5,979 nucleotides of DNA from an uncultured Chloroflexota bacterium (GTDB lineage: Bacteria; Chloroflexota; Dehalococcoidia; UBA3495): the NCBI GenBank assembly GCA_913020235.1, contig CAJWBT010000157.1, positions 1 through 5,979 of the forward strand, written 5' to 3'. Both the position numbers and the translations under genes were made by a program. Positions 1 to 5,979 of this stretch are shown piece by piece (the stretch's first letter is position 1; each line of letters opens with the position of its first letter). The notes below the pieces were generated by a model that saw nothing but the letters and a program-made list of their open reading frames with translations, made no database searches and had not been told where the DNA came from.

Positions 1-1070
1 TAGTAGCCGTCCTCGAACCCGATGTCGTCTCCCGTGGCCTGGGCGATCTGCTGCAACAGGCCGCTGTTGCCCGCGAGATAGATATCCGGGATCTGCCGGG
101 TCCGGACTCCCAGGCTATCCTCCAGCCGGTCCATCGCCCAGGCCAGATGTGATTGCAGGTCCACGGGCAGAATGCCGGGCACCAGGGTCGAGGAGTAGGT
201 GTTCGACACGGTTCCCTGGTAGCGTCTGAGGGCAACCCCCACGGTCTCCATGTCCTGGTCGGCCAACTGAGGCTGGTCCACCGGATAGGTGATGTCGCTG
301 GTCTCTCCGTCGATGGTAATTCGCACCGACCACACGCCTTCCTGGTCACGGGTACCGACGCGAAGCCAACTGACCTGCCCCGAGCCGTCGGCGTGGAACT
401 GGCGCTGCGCCGCCGGCCCGCCGTCGGCATCGACGAGCAGCACCTCCTCTTCCGTAACCCACTGGGCCGGCGCTCCCCGGGGGTCAGCGAACTCAACGAT
501 GACTTCCTGCCACGGCAGCAGTCCATCCAGCGTGAAAAAGACATCGCGGCCGGCCAACGGTTCCGCCGGATCAACCTTGAGAGAGAAATCCCCCTCCAGG
601 CGAAAAACCGTAGTGCCCGAAGCCTGTCCGCCGAGTGCCGCCACCCCTGACGAGGACCGGGGAGTCGGAGCCGGCAACGCGGTCGGCGTGGGCGGTATCG
701 TCACCGGGGTCGCGGTCGGCTGAGGAGTAGCCGTCGGTTGCGGGGTAGGAGCGGGGCGAGGTGTGGCTGTCGGCGGTATCGCCAGCGGTGTCGCGGTCGG
801 CTGAGGAGTGGCCGTCGGTTGCGGGGTCGGGTTTGGCCGCAGCGTGGCTGTCGGCGGAAGGTTTACGGGGGACGGAGTTGGCTGAGGTGTAGCGGGGGAT
901 AGAATAGGCTGGGGGCTGGCCGTCGGGGCGGGCGTCGCGGTGGGGATGGCCGCCACCGCGGTAGCGGCGCTGGCGTCAGCAAGCTGACGGACATCTCCCT
1001 CGGTTAGGCCGCAACCGGACAGCCAGAGCAAAACACCCACGGCCAATGAGAGCGTCAGACCCGATCTCAT
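1..1070 (-). CDS. Secreted lipoprotein with Pro/Thr repeat stalk and unidentified C-terminal domain (3' end cut by window)
   Basis: An uninterrupted frame gives 356 full codons from an ATG at 1070 to the left edge. The last two bases leave a TA- codon, so it may end there (TAA/TAG) or continue with Tyr. The start is fixed by AGGAGA five bases upstream. Residues 1-20 are a lipoprotein signal peptide: basic Arg2, a hydrophobic core, and lipobox LSGC with Cys20 as the lipidation site. Residues 41-137 are a Pro/Thr/Ala stalk with a 27-residue tandem repeat. Residues 150-265 look like a beta-rich extracellular domain (alternating strands such as FRLEGDFSLKV and WSVRITIDG). From 275 the chain turns helical (LQSHLAWAMDRLEDSLGV), then IPDIYLAGN. 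That helix-then-strand pattern recalls the start of MA-like gluzincin peptidases, but no HExxH is inside the window, so this is only a guess. It diverges from the DUF3179 lipoprotein gene, which has the same signal-stalk-domain plan. Presence and lipoprotein nature are certain; function is unknown. Confidence 0.85.
   Translation of the reverse strand, partial: MRSGLTLSLAVGVLLWLSGCGLTEGDVRQLADASAATAVAAIPTATPAPTASPQPILSPATPQPTPSPVNLPPTATLRPNPTPQPTATPQPTATPLAIPPTATPRPAPTPQPTATPQPTATPVTIPPTPTALPAPTPRSSSGVAALGGQASGTTVFRLEGDFSLKVDPAEPLAGRDVFFTLDGLLPWQEVIVEFADPRGAPAQWVTEEEVLLVDADGGPAAQRQFHADGSGQVSWLRVGTRDQEGVWSVRITIDGETSDITYPVDQPQLADQDMETVGVALRRYQGTVSNTYSSTLVPGILPVDLQSHLAWAMDRLEDSLGVRTRQIPDIYLAGNSGLLQQIAQATGDDIGFEDGY
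691..933 (-). repeat. 81-bp tandem repeat coding for the Pro/Thr stalk
   Basis: Two near-identical 81-base units occupy 691-771 and 772-852, and a third diverged unit follows at 853-933. Each begins on the plus strand with GGCGG (GGCGGTATCG in the first two). In the protein the units read PPTAT-L/P-RP followed by PTPQPTATPQPTATP, and span residues 72-98 and 99-125; PPTPTALPAPTP at 126-137 starts a further, truncated copy. The period is a multiple of three, so gain or loss of a unit keeps the frame and only changes stalk length. Such PTPTP-type spacers lift surface domains away from the membrane in many Gram-positive and Chloroflexota secreted proteins (family knowledge). Confidence 0.85.
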
Positions 1071-1075
1071 GGCCG

Positions 1076-1081
1076 TCTCCT
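1076..1081 (-). promoter_or_regulatory. Ribosome binding site of the leftward lipoprotein gene
   Basis: The minus strand reads AGGAGA followed by five bases (CGGCC) and ATG at 1070. This is a near-consensus Shine-Dalgarno sequence at normal spacing. It decides the start, which also leaves a textbook-length lipoprotein signal peptide of 19 residues. Confidence 0.75.
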
Positions 1082-1107
1082 GGGGTCCGCCGGTTGGATT
1101 GCCTCCC

Positions 1108-1127
1108 GACGCTTTTGGACGCTTTTG
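1108..1127. repeat. Perfect tandem 10-bp repeat in the leader of the leftward lipoprotein gene
   Basis: GACGCTTTTG occurs twice head to tail without a mismatch at 1108-1117 and 1118-1127, followed by one more G. It lies 38-57 bases upstream of the leftward start codon, and downstream of the proposed leftward promoter, so it would sit in the 5' leader. A period near one helical turn is what a response regulator or repressor binding as a tandem dimer would use (inference); chance duplication is also possible. Confidence 0.4.
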
Positions 1128-1169
1128 GAGTGGTGAAGCAAGGTGGTGTGGCAGTCCTCTGCTAGTCAG

Positions 1170-1197
1170 TTTATGGTGCCGGGTTTCCTAATGTCAA
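1170..1197 (-). promoter_or_regulatory. Candidate sigma-70-type promoter for the leftward lipoprotein gene
   Basis: On the minus strand a perfect -35 box TTGACA (1197-1192) is followed after 16 bases by CATAAA (1175-1170), four of six matches to TATAAT. Transcription would start near 1163 and give a leader of about 90 bases containing the tandem 10-bp repeat. The perfect -35 makes this the better of the two promoters in the divergent spacer. Confidence 0.5.
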
Positions 1198-1245
1198 AGC
1201 CTGGACCGCCGGCGAGGCCGGGGCGGGCAGCCTGAATTGCACCGG

Positions 1246-1274
1246 TTGGAGGCCGCCTCGCATCCCAATATATG
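1246..1274 (+). promoter_or_regulatory. Weak candidate promoter for the DUF3179 lipoprotein gene
   Basis: TTGGAG (1246-1251) and TATATG (1269-1274) are separated by 17 bases. The -35 matches the consensus only in TTG, and the -10 in four of six positions. If real, transcription would begin near 1281, downstream of the ATG at 1272, which would rule out that upstream start and agree with translation from 1311. Confidence 0.3.
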
Positions 1275-1310
1275 GGCAACCGTAAATTCGCATACTCGAT
1301 GAGGCAGCCC

Positions 1311-2657
1311 ATGGGGATGAAAGCAACCGGCCTGGGTCGAAAATTGTTGGGGCATCGGGGAGTCTGGCTGTTCGCCGGACTTCTGATGCTCGGCGTTGCG
1401 GCGTGCGGCAGCGCGGCCACGTCAACCGTTCCACCCCGGTCAACGACACCGCCTTCCAGCACCCCGCCGCCCACTGCCCGCATTGCGGCCCCAACGGAAG
1501 CAGGGCCGGCTGCCACCCCAATCCCACCTCCGACGCGGACGGCGGCTCCCAGCACCAGTACGCCGACTCCCGAAGCCGTGGTTACGGTCGAGGGAGTTCC
1601 GATGGTCGACAAGAGCATCCACAGCGTGCCGCTCGAAGACATCATCTTCGACACCTTCGGTGCCGAGATCGGTAACGTGTCCCTGGACCGTGCCGCGACG
1701 CCGCTGATCCTGGACCTGCGTGATGCCATCGTGCCCATCGCCGAGCCGTTCTATGGCCCTCCCGATTCCTTGCCCTGGCTCGACGACGACAATCTGGTGA
1801 TCGGATACGACTCCGGAGATGAGGCCTACGCCTACCCGGTGAATGTGCTTGATTTCCACGAGCTGGTCAACGACGTGATCGAAGATGTGCCCGTGTTGAT
1901 CACCTACTGCCCTCTTTGCTTCAGCGGCGTGGTTTACAGCCGGGAGCTGGACGGGCGCGTTCTGACTTTTGGCAATACCAGCGCCCTGTACCAGTCCGAC
2001 CTGGTGATGTACGACCACCAGACGGGCTCATACTGGTTTCAGGTGGGTGGCGAGGCCGTAGTCGGACCCCTGACTCACGCCCGGCTTGGGCTGCTGCCGT
2101 CAACCACCATGGCCTGGGGCGAGTGGCGCCGGCTGTACCCGGAGACCCGCCTTCTGACCGGGATCGCCGGCAACCCCTCGTTGTTCGCCAGCAACCGGTA
2201 CGGCAGGGGTTTTCCGGAGAGCTACAAGGACCGGATAGCAAATGACCGGTTCGTCTTTCCCGTTCACCGAGACCTACTGGATTCCCGCCTATCCTCCGGA
2301 GAGCTGGTGCTTACGGTGGAAGTGGCCGGCGCGGTTACCGCCTATCCGCTGGAGAAGATCGGCGACGCGGCCGTGAACGACCGGGTGGGCGGCCGGCCGG
2401 TGGTGGTCTTTGCCCGGGCCGAAAACCGGGCGGTGGGCGCTTTCTCTCCGGTAGTGGACGGGCGCACCTTGACCTTCTATTATCGTGACCAGGACCAGAC
2501 GTTCGTCGACCGGGAGACCGGCAGCGTTTGGGATGCCGCCGGGCGGTCGGCCGCCGGGCCTCTGGAGGGCACTCAAATGGAGCGGTTGAATACCCGCCGG
2601 GCATTCTGGTTCTCCATTGCCATCGCGTTTCCCGACGTCGACGTTTACCAGCCTTAA
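1311..2657 (+). CDS. DUF3179 domain lipoprotein
   Basis: This encodes 448 residues from the ATG at 1311. An in-frame ATG at 1272 would add 13 residues, but it lacks a ribosome site and overlaps a candidate -10 box, whereas 1311 has GAGG six bases upstream. Residues 1-31 are a lipoprotein signal peptide (Lys/Arg-rich start, then VWLFAGLLMLGVAAC) with Cys32 as the lipidated residue. Residues 33-92 are a Pro/Thr/Ser stalk. The remainder matches DUF3179 by its hallmark segments: AYPVNVLDFHELVND, then TYCPLCFSGVVYSR, SDLVMYDHQTGSYWFQ and GEAVVGPL. Residues 162-283 and 332-448 are diverged copies of one module; the second (AYPLEKIGDAAVND, FVDRETGSVWD, AAGPLEG) lacks the cysteines. Apart from Cys32, Cys200 and Cys203 of CPLC are the only cysteines, so they may form a redox pair or bind a metal (inference). 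The molecular function of DUF3179 is not established. It should sit on the outer face of the cytoplasmic membrane. No terminator hairpin is evident after the TAA. Confidence 0.93.
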   Translation: MGMKATGLGRKLLGHRGVWLFAGLLMLGVAACGSAATSTVPPRSTTPPSSTPPPTARIAAPTEAGPAATPIPPPTRTAAPSTSTPTPEAVVTVEGVPMVDKSIHSVPLEDIIFDTFGAEIGNVSLDRAATPLILDLRDAIVPIAEPFYGPPDSLPWLDDDNLVIGYDSGDEAYAYPVNVLDFHELVNDVIEDVPVLITYCPLCFSGVVYSRELDGRVLTFGNTSALYQSDLVMYDHQTGSYWFQVGGEAVVGPLTHARLGLLPSTTMAWGEWRRLYPETRLLTGIAGNPSLFASNRYGRGFPESYKDRIANDRFVFPVHRDLLDSRLSSGELVLTVEVAGAVTAYPLEKIGDAAVNDRVGGRPVVVFARAENRAVGAFSPVVDGRTLTFYYRDQDQTFVDRETGSVWDAAGRSAAGPLEGTQMERLNTRRAFWFSIAIAFPDVDVYQP

Positions 2658-2736
2658 ACTTGGACGTCCCGGTCTGTTATCTGCACTGGCAAGGCCTGCA
2701 CTAGCCGGGTCTCGACGTTCCCTCTTTGCCCCTTCC

Positions 2737-2765
2737 TTGACACCCCCTGGTGATTGTGATAGATT
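2737..2765 (+). promoter_or_regulatory. Promoter of hppA with extended -10
   Basis: A perfect -35 TTGACA (2737-2742) is followed by a 17-base spacer and TAGATT (2760-2765, four of six matches), preceded by TG at 2757-2758, the extended -10 element. Transcription would begin near 2772, giving a leader of about 40 bases. This is the best promoter in the window and makes hppA an independent unit rather than a read-through of the DUF3179 gene. Confidence 0.6.
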
Positions 2766-2801
2766 TCCCACGCCCAAAAGCAACCTGTTTTCGCTTGCCA
2801 T

Positions 2802-2809
2802 GGGGGGAA
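2802..2809 (+). promoter_or_regulatory. Ribosome binding site deciding the GTG start of hppA
   Basis: GGGGGGAA lies four bases before the GTG at 2814. There is no in-frame ATG that keeps the first membrane helix (FIIVAIVAGSIALLFAG), so GTG is the natural start. Confidence 0.6.
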
Positions 2810-2813
2810 TGTC

Positions 2814-4853
2814 GTGGAGTTCATAATTGTCGCAATCGTGGCCGGTAGCATAGCCCTTCTCTTCGCAGGTGCTACCACTATTCGGGTTCTGAAGGCCGAT
2901 CCGGGCACGGAGGCTATGCGGACCATCGGCGACGCCATCCGGGAAGGGTCCAGCGCTTTCTTGCGCCGGGAGTACCTGGTGCTCGTGCCTTTCGTTGTGG
3001 TGGTGACCGGCGTTCTGTGGGTGCTCATTGACTGGCATACCCGGGACGACCTGGTACCCAGGACCGCCATCTCTTACCTGGCAGGCACCATCTGTTCGGC
3101 CACGGCCGGGCTCATCGGAATGAGCGTGGCGGTACGGGCCAACGTCCGGACGGCGGCGGCCGCGATGCGTGGTCTAAACCCGGCGCTTCGGGTGGCCTTT
3201 TCCAGCGGATCGGTAATGGGGGTAACGGTGGTGGGCATCGGCCTGCTGGGGGTTACCATCCTCTACCTGATCTTCAAGGACATCAGTGTGGTGGCCGGGT
3301 TCGGTTTTGGTGCGAGTTCCATTGCCCTGTTCGCCAGAGTCGGCGGCGGCATCTTCACCAAGGCTGCCGACGTGGGGTCCGACCTGGTGGGCAAGGTCGA
3401 AGCCGGCATCCCCGAGGATGACCCCCGCAATGCCGGGGTTATCGCCGATAATGTGGGCGATAACGTGGGCGACGTGGCCGGCATGGGCGCCGATCTGTTC
3501 GAGTCCTACGTTGGCTCCCTCATATCAGCCATCGCCCTGGCGGCGGCGGCGCTGGCCGGGACGCAGGGCGCCTGGAAGGCCGACCAGGCGGTGTTTCCCT
3601 TGCTGCTGGCGGGAGCCGGAATCCTGGCGTCTATCCTGGGCACCTTTGTGGTCCGGAGCAGCGAAGACGCGGGGTTCGGGCAGCTGCTCTGGGCGTTGCG
3701 TAGGGGCATCTTCACCGCGGCGGTGCTGGTGGCTGTGTTCGCCCTGGCATTGGTGTTAGCCCTGGACCTGGAGTTCGAGTGGTTCTGGGCGGTCCTGACC
3801 GGTTTGGTGGCCGGGATAGTAATCGGTCTGTCCACCGAATACTACACCTCATATAGTTACAAACCGACCCAACGGATAGCCGAAAACTCTCAGACCGGCG
3901 CGGCCACCGTGATGATCAGCGGCATCGCGACCGGCATGATTAGCACGGTGATCCCACTAGTTGCCATCGGGGTGACCATTATCATCGCCTTCGAGCTGTC
4001 CGGCTTCTACGGTGTAGCCCTGGCCGGCGTTGGGCTCCTCTCTACCTTGGGCATCACCCTGGCCACCGACGCCTATGGGCCGGTGGCAGACAACGCCGGG
4101 GGCATATCCGAGCAGGCCAAATTGCCTCCCGAGGTACGGGAGAGGACCGACGCCCTGGATGCCCTGGGGAACACCACCGCCGCCACGGGCAAAGGGTTCG
4201 CCATCGGCTCCGCCGCCCTGACCTCGCTGGCCCTGCTGGCCGCGTACGCGGTGGCCGCTGATCTGGACGTTGCAATAAACCTGTTGGACCACAAGACCCT
4301 GGTCGGACTGCTCATAGGGGCCATGCTGCCCTTCCTGTTCTCGGCCTTCACCATGAATGCCGTGGGCCGGGCCGCCTTCTCCATCGTCAACGAGGTGCGG
4401 CGCCAGTTCCGGGAGATTCCCGGGTTGATGGAGGGTACCGCCAAGCCGGAATATGCGAAGTGCGTGGACATCGCCACTCGTGGGGCGCTGCGGGAGATGA
4501 TAATTCCCGGCCTGATGGCCGTGGTTGTGCCCGTAGCTACCGGCTTCATCCTCGGCACCGAGCCGCTGGGCGGCCTGTTGATCGGCTCGGTCGGCTCCGG
4601 GTTCATGCTGGCCATCATGATGGCCACCGCCGGCGGAGCATGGGACAACGCCAAGAAGTATGTGGAGCTGGGCCACTTCGGGGGGAAAGGCTCTGAGGCC
4701 CACAAGGCTGCGGTGGAGGGGGACGTGGTGGGTGATCCCTTCAAGGATACCTCGGGTCCGTCGCTGAACATCCTGCTCAAGCTGATGGCCATCGTTTCGC
4801 TGGTGTTCGCGCCGGTGTTCCTGGAGGTGACCCCTCTCCTCGACCGTATCTAG
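2814..4853 (+). CDS. hppA: K+-dependent membrane-bound pyrophosphatase, probably Na+-translocating
   Basis: An integral membrane pump that hydrolyses cytoplasmic pyrophosphate to two phosphates and exports cations. The GTG start gives 679 residues, normal for bacterial members (about 660-730), with a hydrophobic profile fitting the family's 16 helices; the first is residues 2-25. Substrate-site motifs are intact: DVGSDLVGKVE (186-196), DNVGDNVGD (212-220) with its Mg-PPi-binding aspartates, and near the end WDNAKKYVE and VVGDPFKDT. In GNTTAATGKG, Ala456 and Gly459 occupy the positions that are Lys and Thr in K+-independent enzymes, which marks the K+-dependent class. In ADLFESYVG, Glu230 is three residues after Asp227 (position 6.53), as in Na+-pumping enzymes; plant-type H+ pumps have Gly there and Glu four residues later. 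Pumping of Na+, or Na+ together with H+, is therefore inferred. The gene has its own promoter and terminator and converges with dnaE. The family assignment is very secure; the ion specificity is less so. Confidence 0.97.
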   Translation: MEFIIVAIVAGSIALLFAGATTIRVLKADPGTEAMRTIGDAIREGSSAFLRREYLVLVPFVVVVTGVLWVLIDWHTRDDLVPRTAISYLAGTICSATAGLIGMSVAVRANVRTAAAAMRGLNPALRVAFSSGSVMGVTVVGIGLLGVTILYLIFKDISVVAGFGFGASSIALFARVGGGIFTKAADVGSDLVGKVEAGIPEDDPRNAGVIADNVGDNVGDVAGMGADLFESYVGSLISAIALAAAALAGTQGAWKADQAVFPLLLAGAGILASILGTFVVRSSEDAGFGQLLWALRRGIFTAAVLVAVFALALVLALDLEFEWFWAVLTGLVAGIVIGLSTEYYTSYSYKPTQRIAENSQTGAATVMISGIATGMISTVIPLVAIGVTIIIAFELSGFYGVALAGVGLLSTLGITLATDAYGPVADNAGGISEQAKLPPEVRERTDALDALGNTTAATGKGFAIGSAALTSLALLAAYAVAADLDVAINLLDHKTLVGLLIGAMLPFLFSAFTMNAVGRAAFSIVNEVRRQFREIPGLMEGTAKPEYAKCVDIATRGALREMIIPGLMAVVVPVATGFILGTEPLGGLLIGSVGSGFMLAIMMATAGGAWDNAKKYVELGHFGGKGSEAHKAAVEGDVVGDPFKDTSGPSLNILLKLMAIVSLVFAPVFLEVTPLLDRI

Positions 4854-4909
4854 CCCTGGAGAGACCGCCAAACCCAGCTGGAAGAGGTGCGGGGGAACCT
4901 CGCCGAAGC

Positions 4910-4939
4910 AGGGGCGCCCGAGGTAATTGGGGCGCCCCT
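4910..4939 (+). terminator. Rho-independent terminator of hppA
   Basis: A perfect 10-bp stem, AGGGGCGCCC (4910-4919) with GGGCGCCCCT (4930-4939), encloses a 10-base loop (GAGGTAATTG) and is followed on the plus strand by the T-rich TTACGTTTT. It lies 56 bases after the hppA stop. The hairpin also forms in transcripts coming from dnaE, but no T-run follows it on that strand, so it mainly serves hppA and may only partly stop dnaE transcripts. Confidence 0.7.
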
Positions 4940-4966
4940 TACGTTTTCGTCCTGGAAGGGCAGGCC

Positions 4967-5979
4967 CTACCCCCGCGGCCCGTTACCATCCCGCAGGGCC
5001 ACCGCTTCGGGTCCCAGCAGGGCTTCCAGCCGATGTCGCAGGCCATCGCAGTAGCTGGTGCTCACCACCGGCAGCTCCATCAACACCCGGCGGCCGCCGG
5101 TGCTGATATTTAGATTGACCCGGTCCTTGCCCGGATACTCCAGAAGGACCCGGACAACTTCCCTCAGCAGATGGGCGTCTCCGGTGGGATCATCGGACTC
5201 GGTGACTCCCACGAAAACCGTGCGGTAGCGTCCTCCGTTGGAGGTGGCGGCTTCCACGGCTCTTGGCTTCTGCGCGAGGCCATGCCCGGCGCCGTTTGAG
5301 GGGGAGGGTTTGCCGCCGTTCTTGGAGGGCGCTTCGGAGCCGTTAGGTGACGCAGGCCCCTTGGCGGAGAACTCCTGCACGCGGTCGCACGCCAGGGAAA
5401 ACTGGTCTGCCCGGAGCCGCAGCTTGCCGGTGGCCCGTACCACCTTCCCTTCCTTCCACACCTGATGGGTGCGCTCCAGCACGTCAGGCCAAACGACCAC
5501 CTCCACCGGGCCGGCCAGCAGGTCCAGGGTGACCACCAGGAACCGTTTTTGGTCCTTGGTGTACCGCTCGGTTACGGCTGAAACGTGGCCGAGGAGGGAC
5601 AGGGTCTGCCCCTGCATGCCTTCATCCAGTTGGGCCAACGAGTTGATCGCATCGCCTGCGTCGATGGTGGCCAACTCCCAGAGGGGGTTGTAGGACAAGG
5701 GCAGGCCCAATAGTTCTCTCTCCCAGGCGGCCTTCTGCTCTACGGGTACGTCGGAGCTGCCGATGGATATGCCCGGGACCTGGCCCGGATCCGCCTGGCC
5801 GGCCTGGCCGCCGAACAAGCTGGTCTGGCCGGAGTTGCGGGTGCGTGCTTCAAGCTGGGCGGTGGCGATAATCTGGTCAATGGCGTTGAGCAGGGCCCCC
5901 CTGGGCCCCAGGCAGTCGAAGGCTCCGGCCCGCACCAGGCTTTCCAGGGTGCGCCGGTTGAGGCCTCGCGAGTCGGCGC
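4967..5979 (-). CDS. dnaE: DNA polymerase III alpha subunit, C-terminal part (5' end cut by window)
   Basis: The catalytic subunit of the replicative polymerase. The frame is open to the right edge, so the start is outside; 336 full codons are visible, ending with TAG at 4967. Numbering from the first full codon, residues 1-21 (ADSRGLNRRTLESL then VRAGAFD) are the helix-hairpin-helix hallmark of bacterial DnaE. Residues 68-98 (AAWERELLGLPLSYNPLWEL) match the conserved segment before the OB-fold; the Glu-Leu-Leu-Gly-Leu run is typical. Residues 125-203 are the OB-fold (LSLLGHVSAVTERYTKDQ, then VEVVVWPDVLER and VVRATGKLRLR), which contacts single-stranded DNA in the family. Residues 204-248 are a Gly/Ser/Asn/Pro/Lys linker. 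Residues 250-330 form the C-terminal domain (HLLREVVRVLLEYPGKD, GGRRVLMELP, YCDGLRHRLEALLGP), thought to meet the clamp loader. The polymerase and PHP domains lie beyond the window. The GTG at 5935 is an internal Val codon, not the start. Confidence 0.95.
   Translation of the reverse strand, partial: ADSRGLNRRTLESLVRAGAFDCLGPRGALLNAIDQIIATAQLEARTRNSGQTSLFGGQAGQADPGQVPGISIGSSDVPVEQKAAWERELLGLPLSYNPLWELATIDAGDAINSLAQLDEGMQGQTLSLLGHVSAVTERYTKDQKRFLVVTLDLLAGPVEVVVWPDVLERTHQVWKEGKVVRATGKLRLRADQFSLACDRVQEFSAKGPASPNGSEAPSKNGGKPSPSNGAGHGLAQKPRAVEAATSNGGRYRTVFVGVTESDDPTGDAHLLREVVRVLLEYPGKDRVNLNISTGGRRVLMELPVVSTSYCDGLRHRLEALLGPEAVALRDGNGPRG

Noticed and set aside
153..723. Plus-strand frames of 165 and 144 residues at the left end
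   Set aside because: They are antisense to the leftward lipoprotein, whose signal peptide, lipobox, stalk and ribosome site are clear.
691..933. Possible CRISPR-like array from the regular 81-bp repeat
   Set aside because: Units are contiguous with no unique spacers and translate in frame to a Pro/Thr stalk, so it is a coding tandem repeat.
1166..2018. Minus-strand frames (118-192 residues) and plus-strand alternative frames over the DUF3179 gene
   Set aside because: Composition is biased by the Pro/Thr stalk and high GC; only the DUF3179 frame shows conserved motifs.
2669..2711. Possible terminator of the DUF3179 gene from CCCGG and CCGGG arms
   Set aside because: The arms are five bases, separated by more than 30 bases, and no T-run follows.
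2617..2826. A 69-residue plus-strand frame between the DUF3179 gene and hppA
   Set aside because: It overlaps both genes and the hppA promoter, and lacks a ribosome site or recognisable sequence.
2289..3038. Minus-strand frame of 249 residues across the end of the DUF3179 gene and the start of hppA
   Set aside because: It spans two well-supported plus-strand genes and the hppA promoter, has no ribosome site I can see, and resembles no protein family.
3957..4871. Long minus-strand open frames (up to 304 residues) antisense to hppA
   Set aside because: They mirror a highly conserved membrane protein gene in GC-rich DNA. The translations are rich in His, Gly, Gln and Arg with no recognisable domain, as expected of shadow frames.
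4884..4901. Small hairpin GAGGT/ACCTC just before the hppA terminator
   Set aside because: Only five base pairs with an eight-base loop and no T-run; the strong hairpin at 4910-4939 accounts for termination.

Overview
This 5,979-base window is GC-rich and compact. It holds four protein genes, two of them cut by the window edges. No rRNA, tRNA, CRISPR array, insertion sequence or phage gene was seen. Several traits together suggest a free-living, high-GC bacterium, most plausibly in the Chloroflexota (for example the SAR202/Dehalococcoidia side). These are two secreted lipoproteins with long Pro/Thr stalks, a DUF3179 protein, a K+-dependent membrane pyrophosphatase and a chromosomal dnaE. The taxon is an inference from gene style; there is no marker gene that settles it.

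Left third (1-2657): two lipoprotein genes are transcribed divergently from a 240-base spacer. The leftward gene (start at 1070, running off the left edge) encodes a lipoprotein with a Pro/Thr stalk built from an 81-bp (27-residue) tandem repeat, followed by a globular region I cannot name with certainty. The rightward gene (1311-2657) encodes a DUF3179 lipoprotein made of two related halves; only the first half keeps the YCPLC cysteine motif. The spacer holds a good candidate promoter for the leftward gene, a weaker one for the rightward gene, and a perfect tandem 10-bp repeat in the leader of the leftward gene.

Middle (2658-4853): hppA, a 679-residue ion-pumping membrane pyrophosphatase, is preceded by its own promoter (consensus -35, extended -10) and followed by a strong hairpin terminator. 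Residue signatures point to the K+-dependent class with the pump glutamate in the position typical of Na+-transporting enzymes, so the enzyme probably uses pyrophosphate to export Na+ (possibly with H+).

Right (4967-5979, minus strand): the C-terminal third of dnaE, the replicative DNA polymerase III alpha subunit, converges on hppA. The fragment covers the helix-hairpin-helix end, the OB-fold and the C-terminal domain, with a low-complexity linker between the last two.

The genes do not form one operon or an obvious dedicated pathway. The two lipoproteins may act together on the outer face of the membrane, while hppA and dnaE are independent core functions. I see no convincing novel multi-gene system. 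The items most worth a second look are the ion specificity of the pyrophosphatase, the lipoprotein pair and its shared control region, and the unidentified C-terminal part of the leftward lipoprotein.
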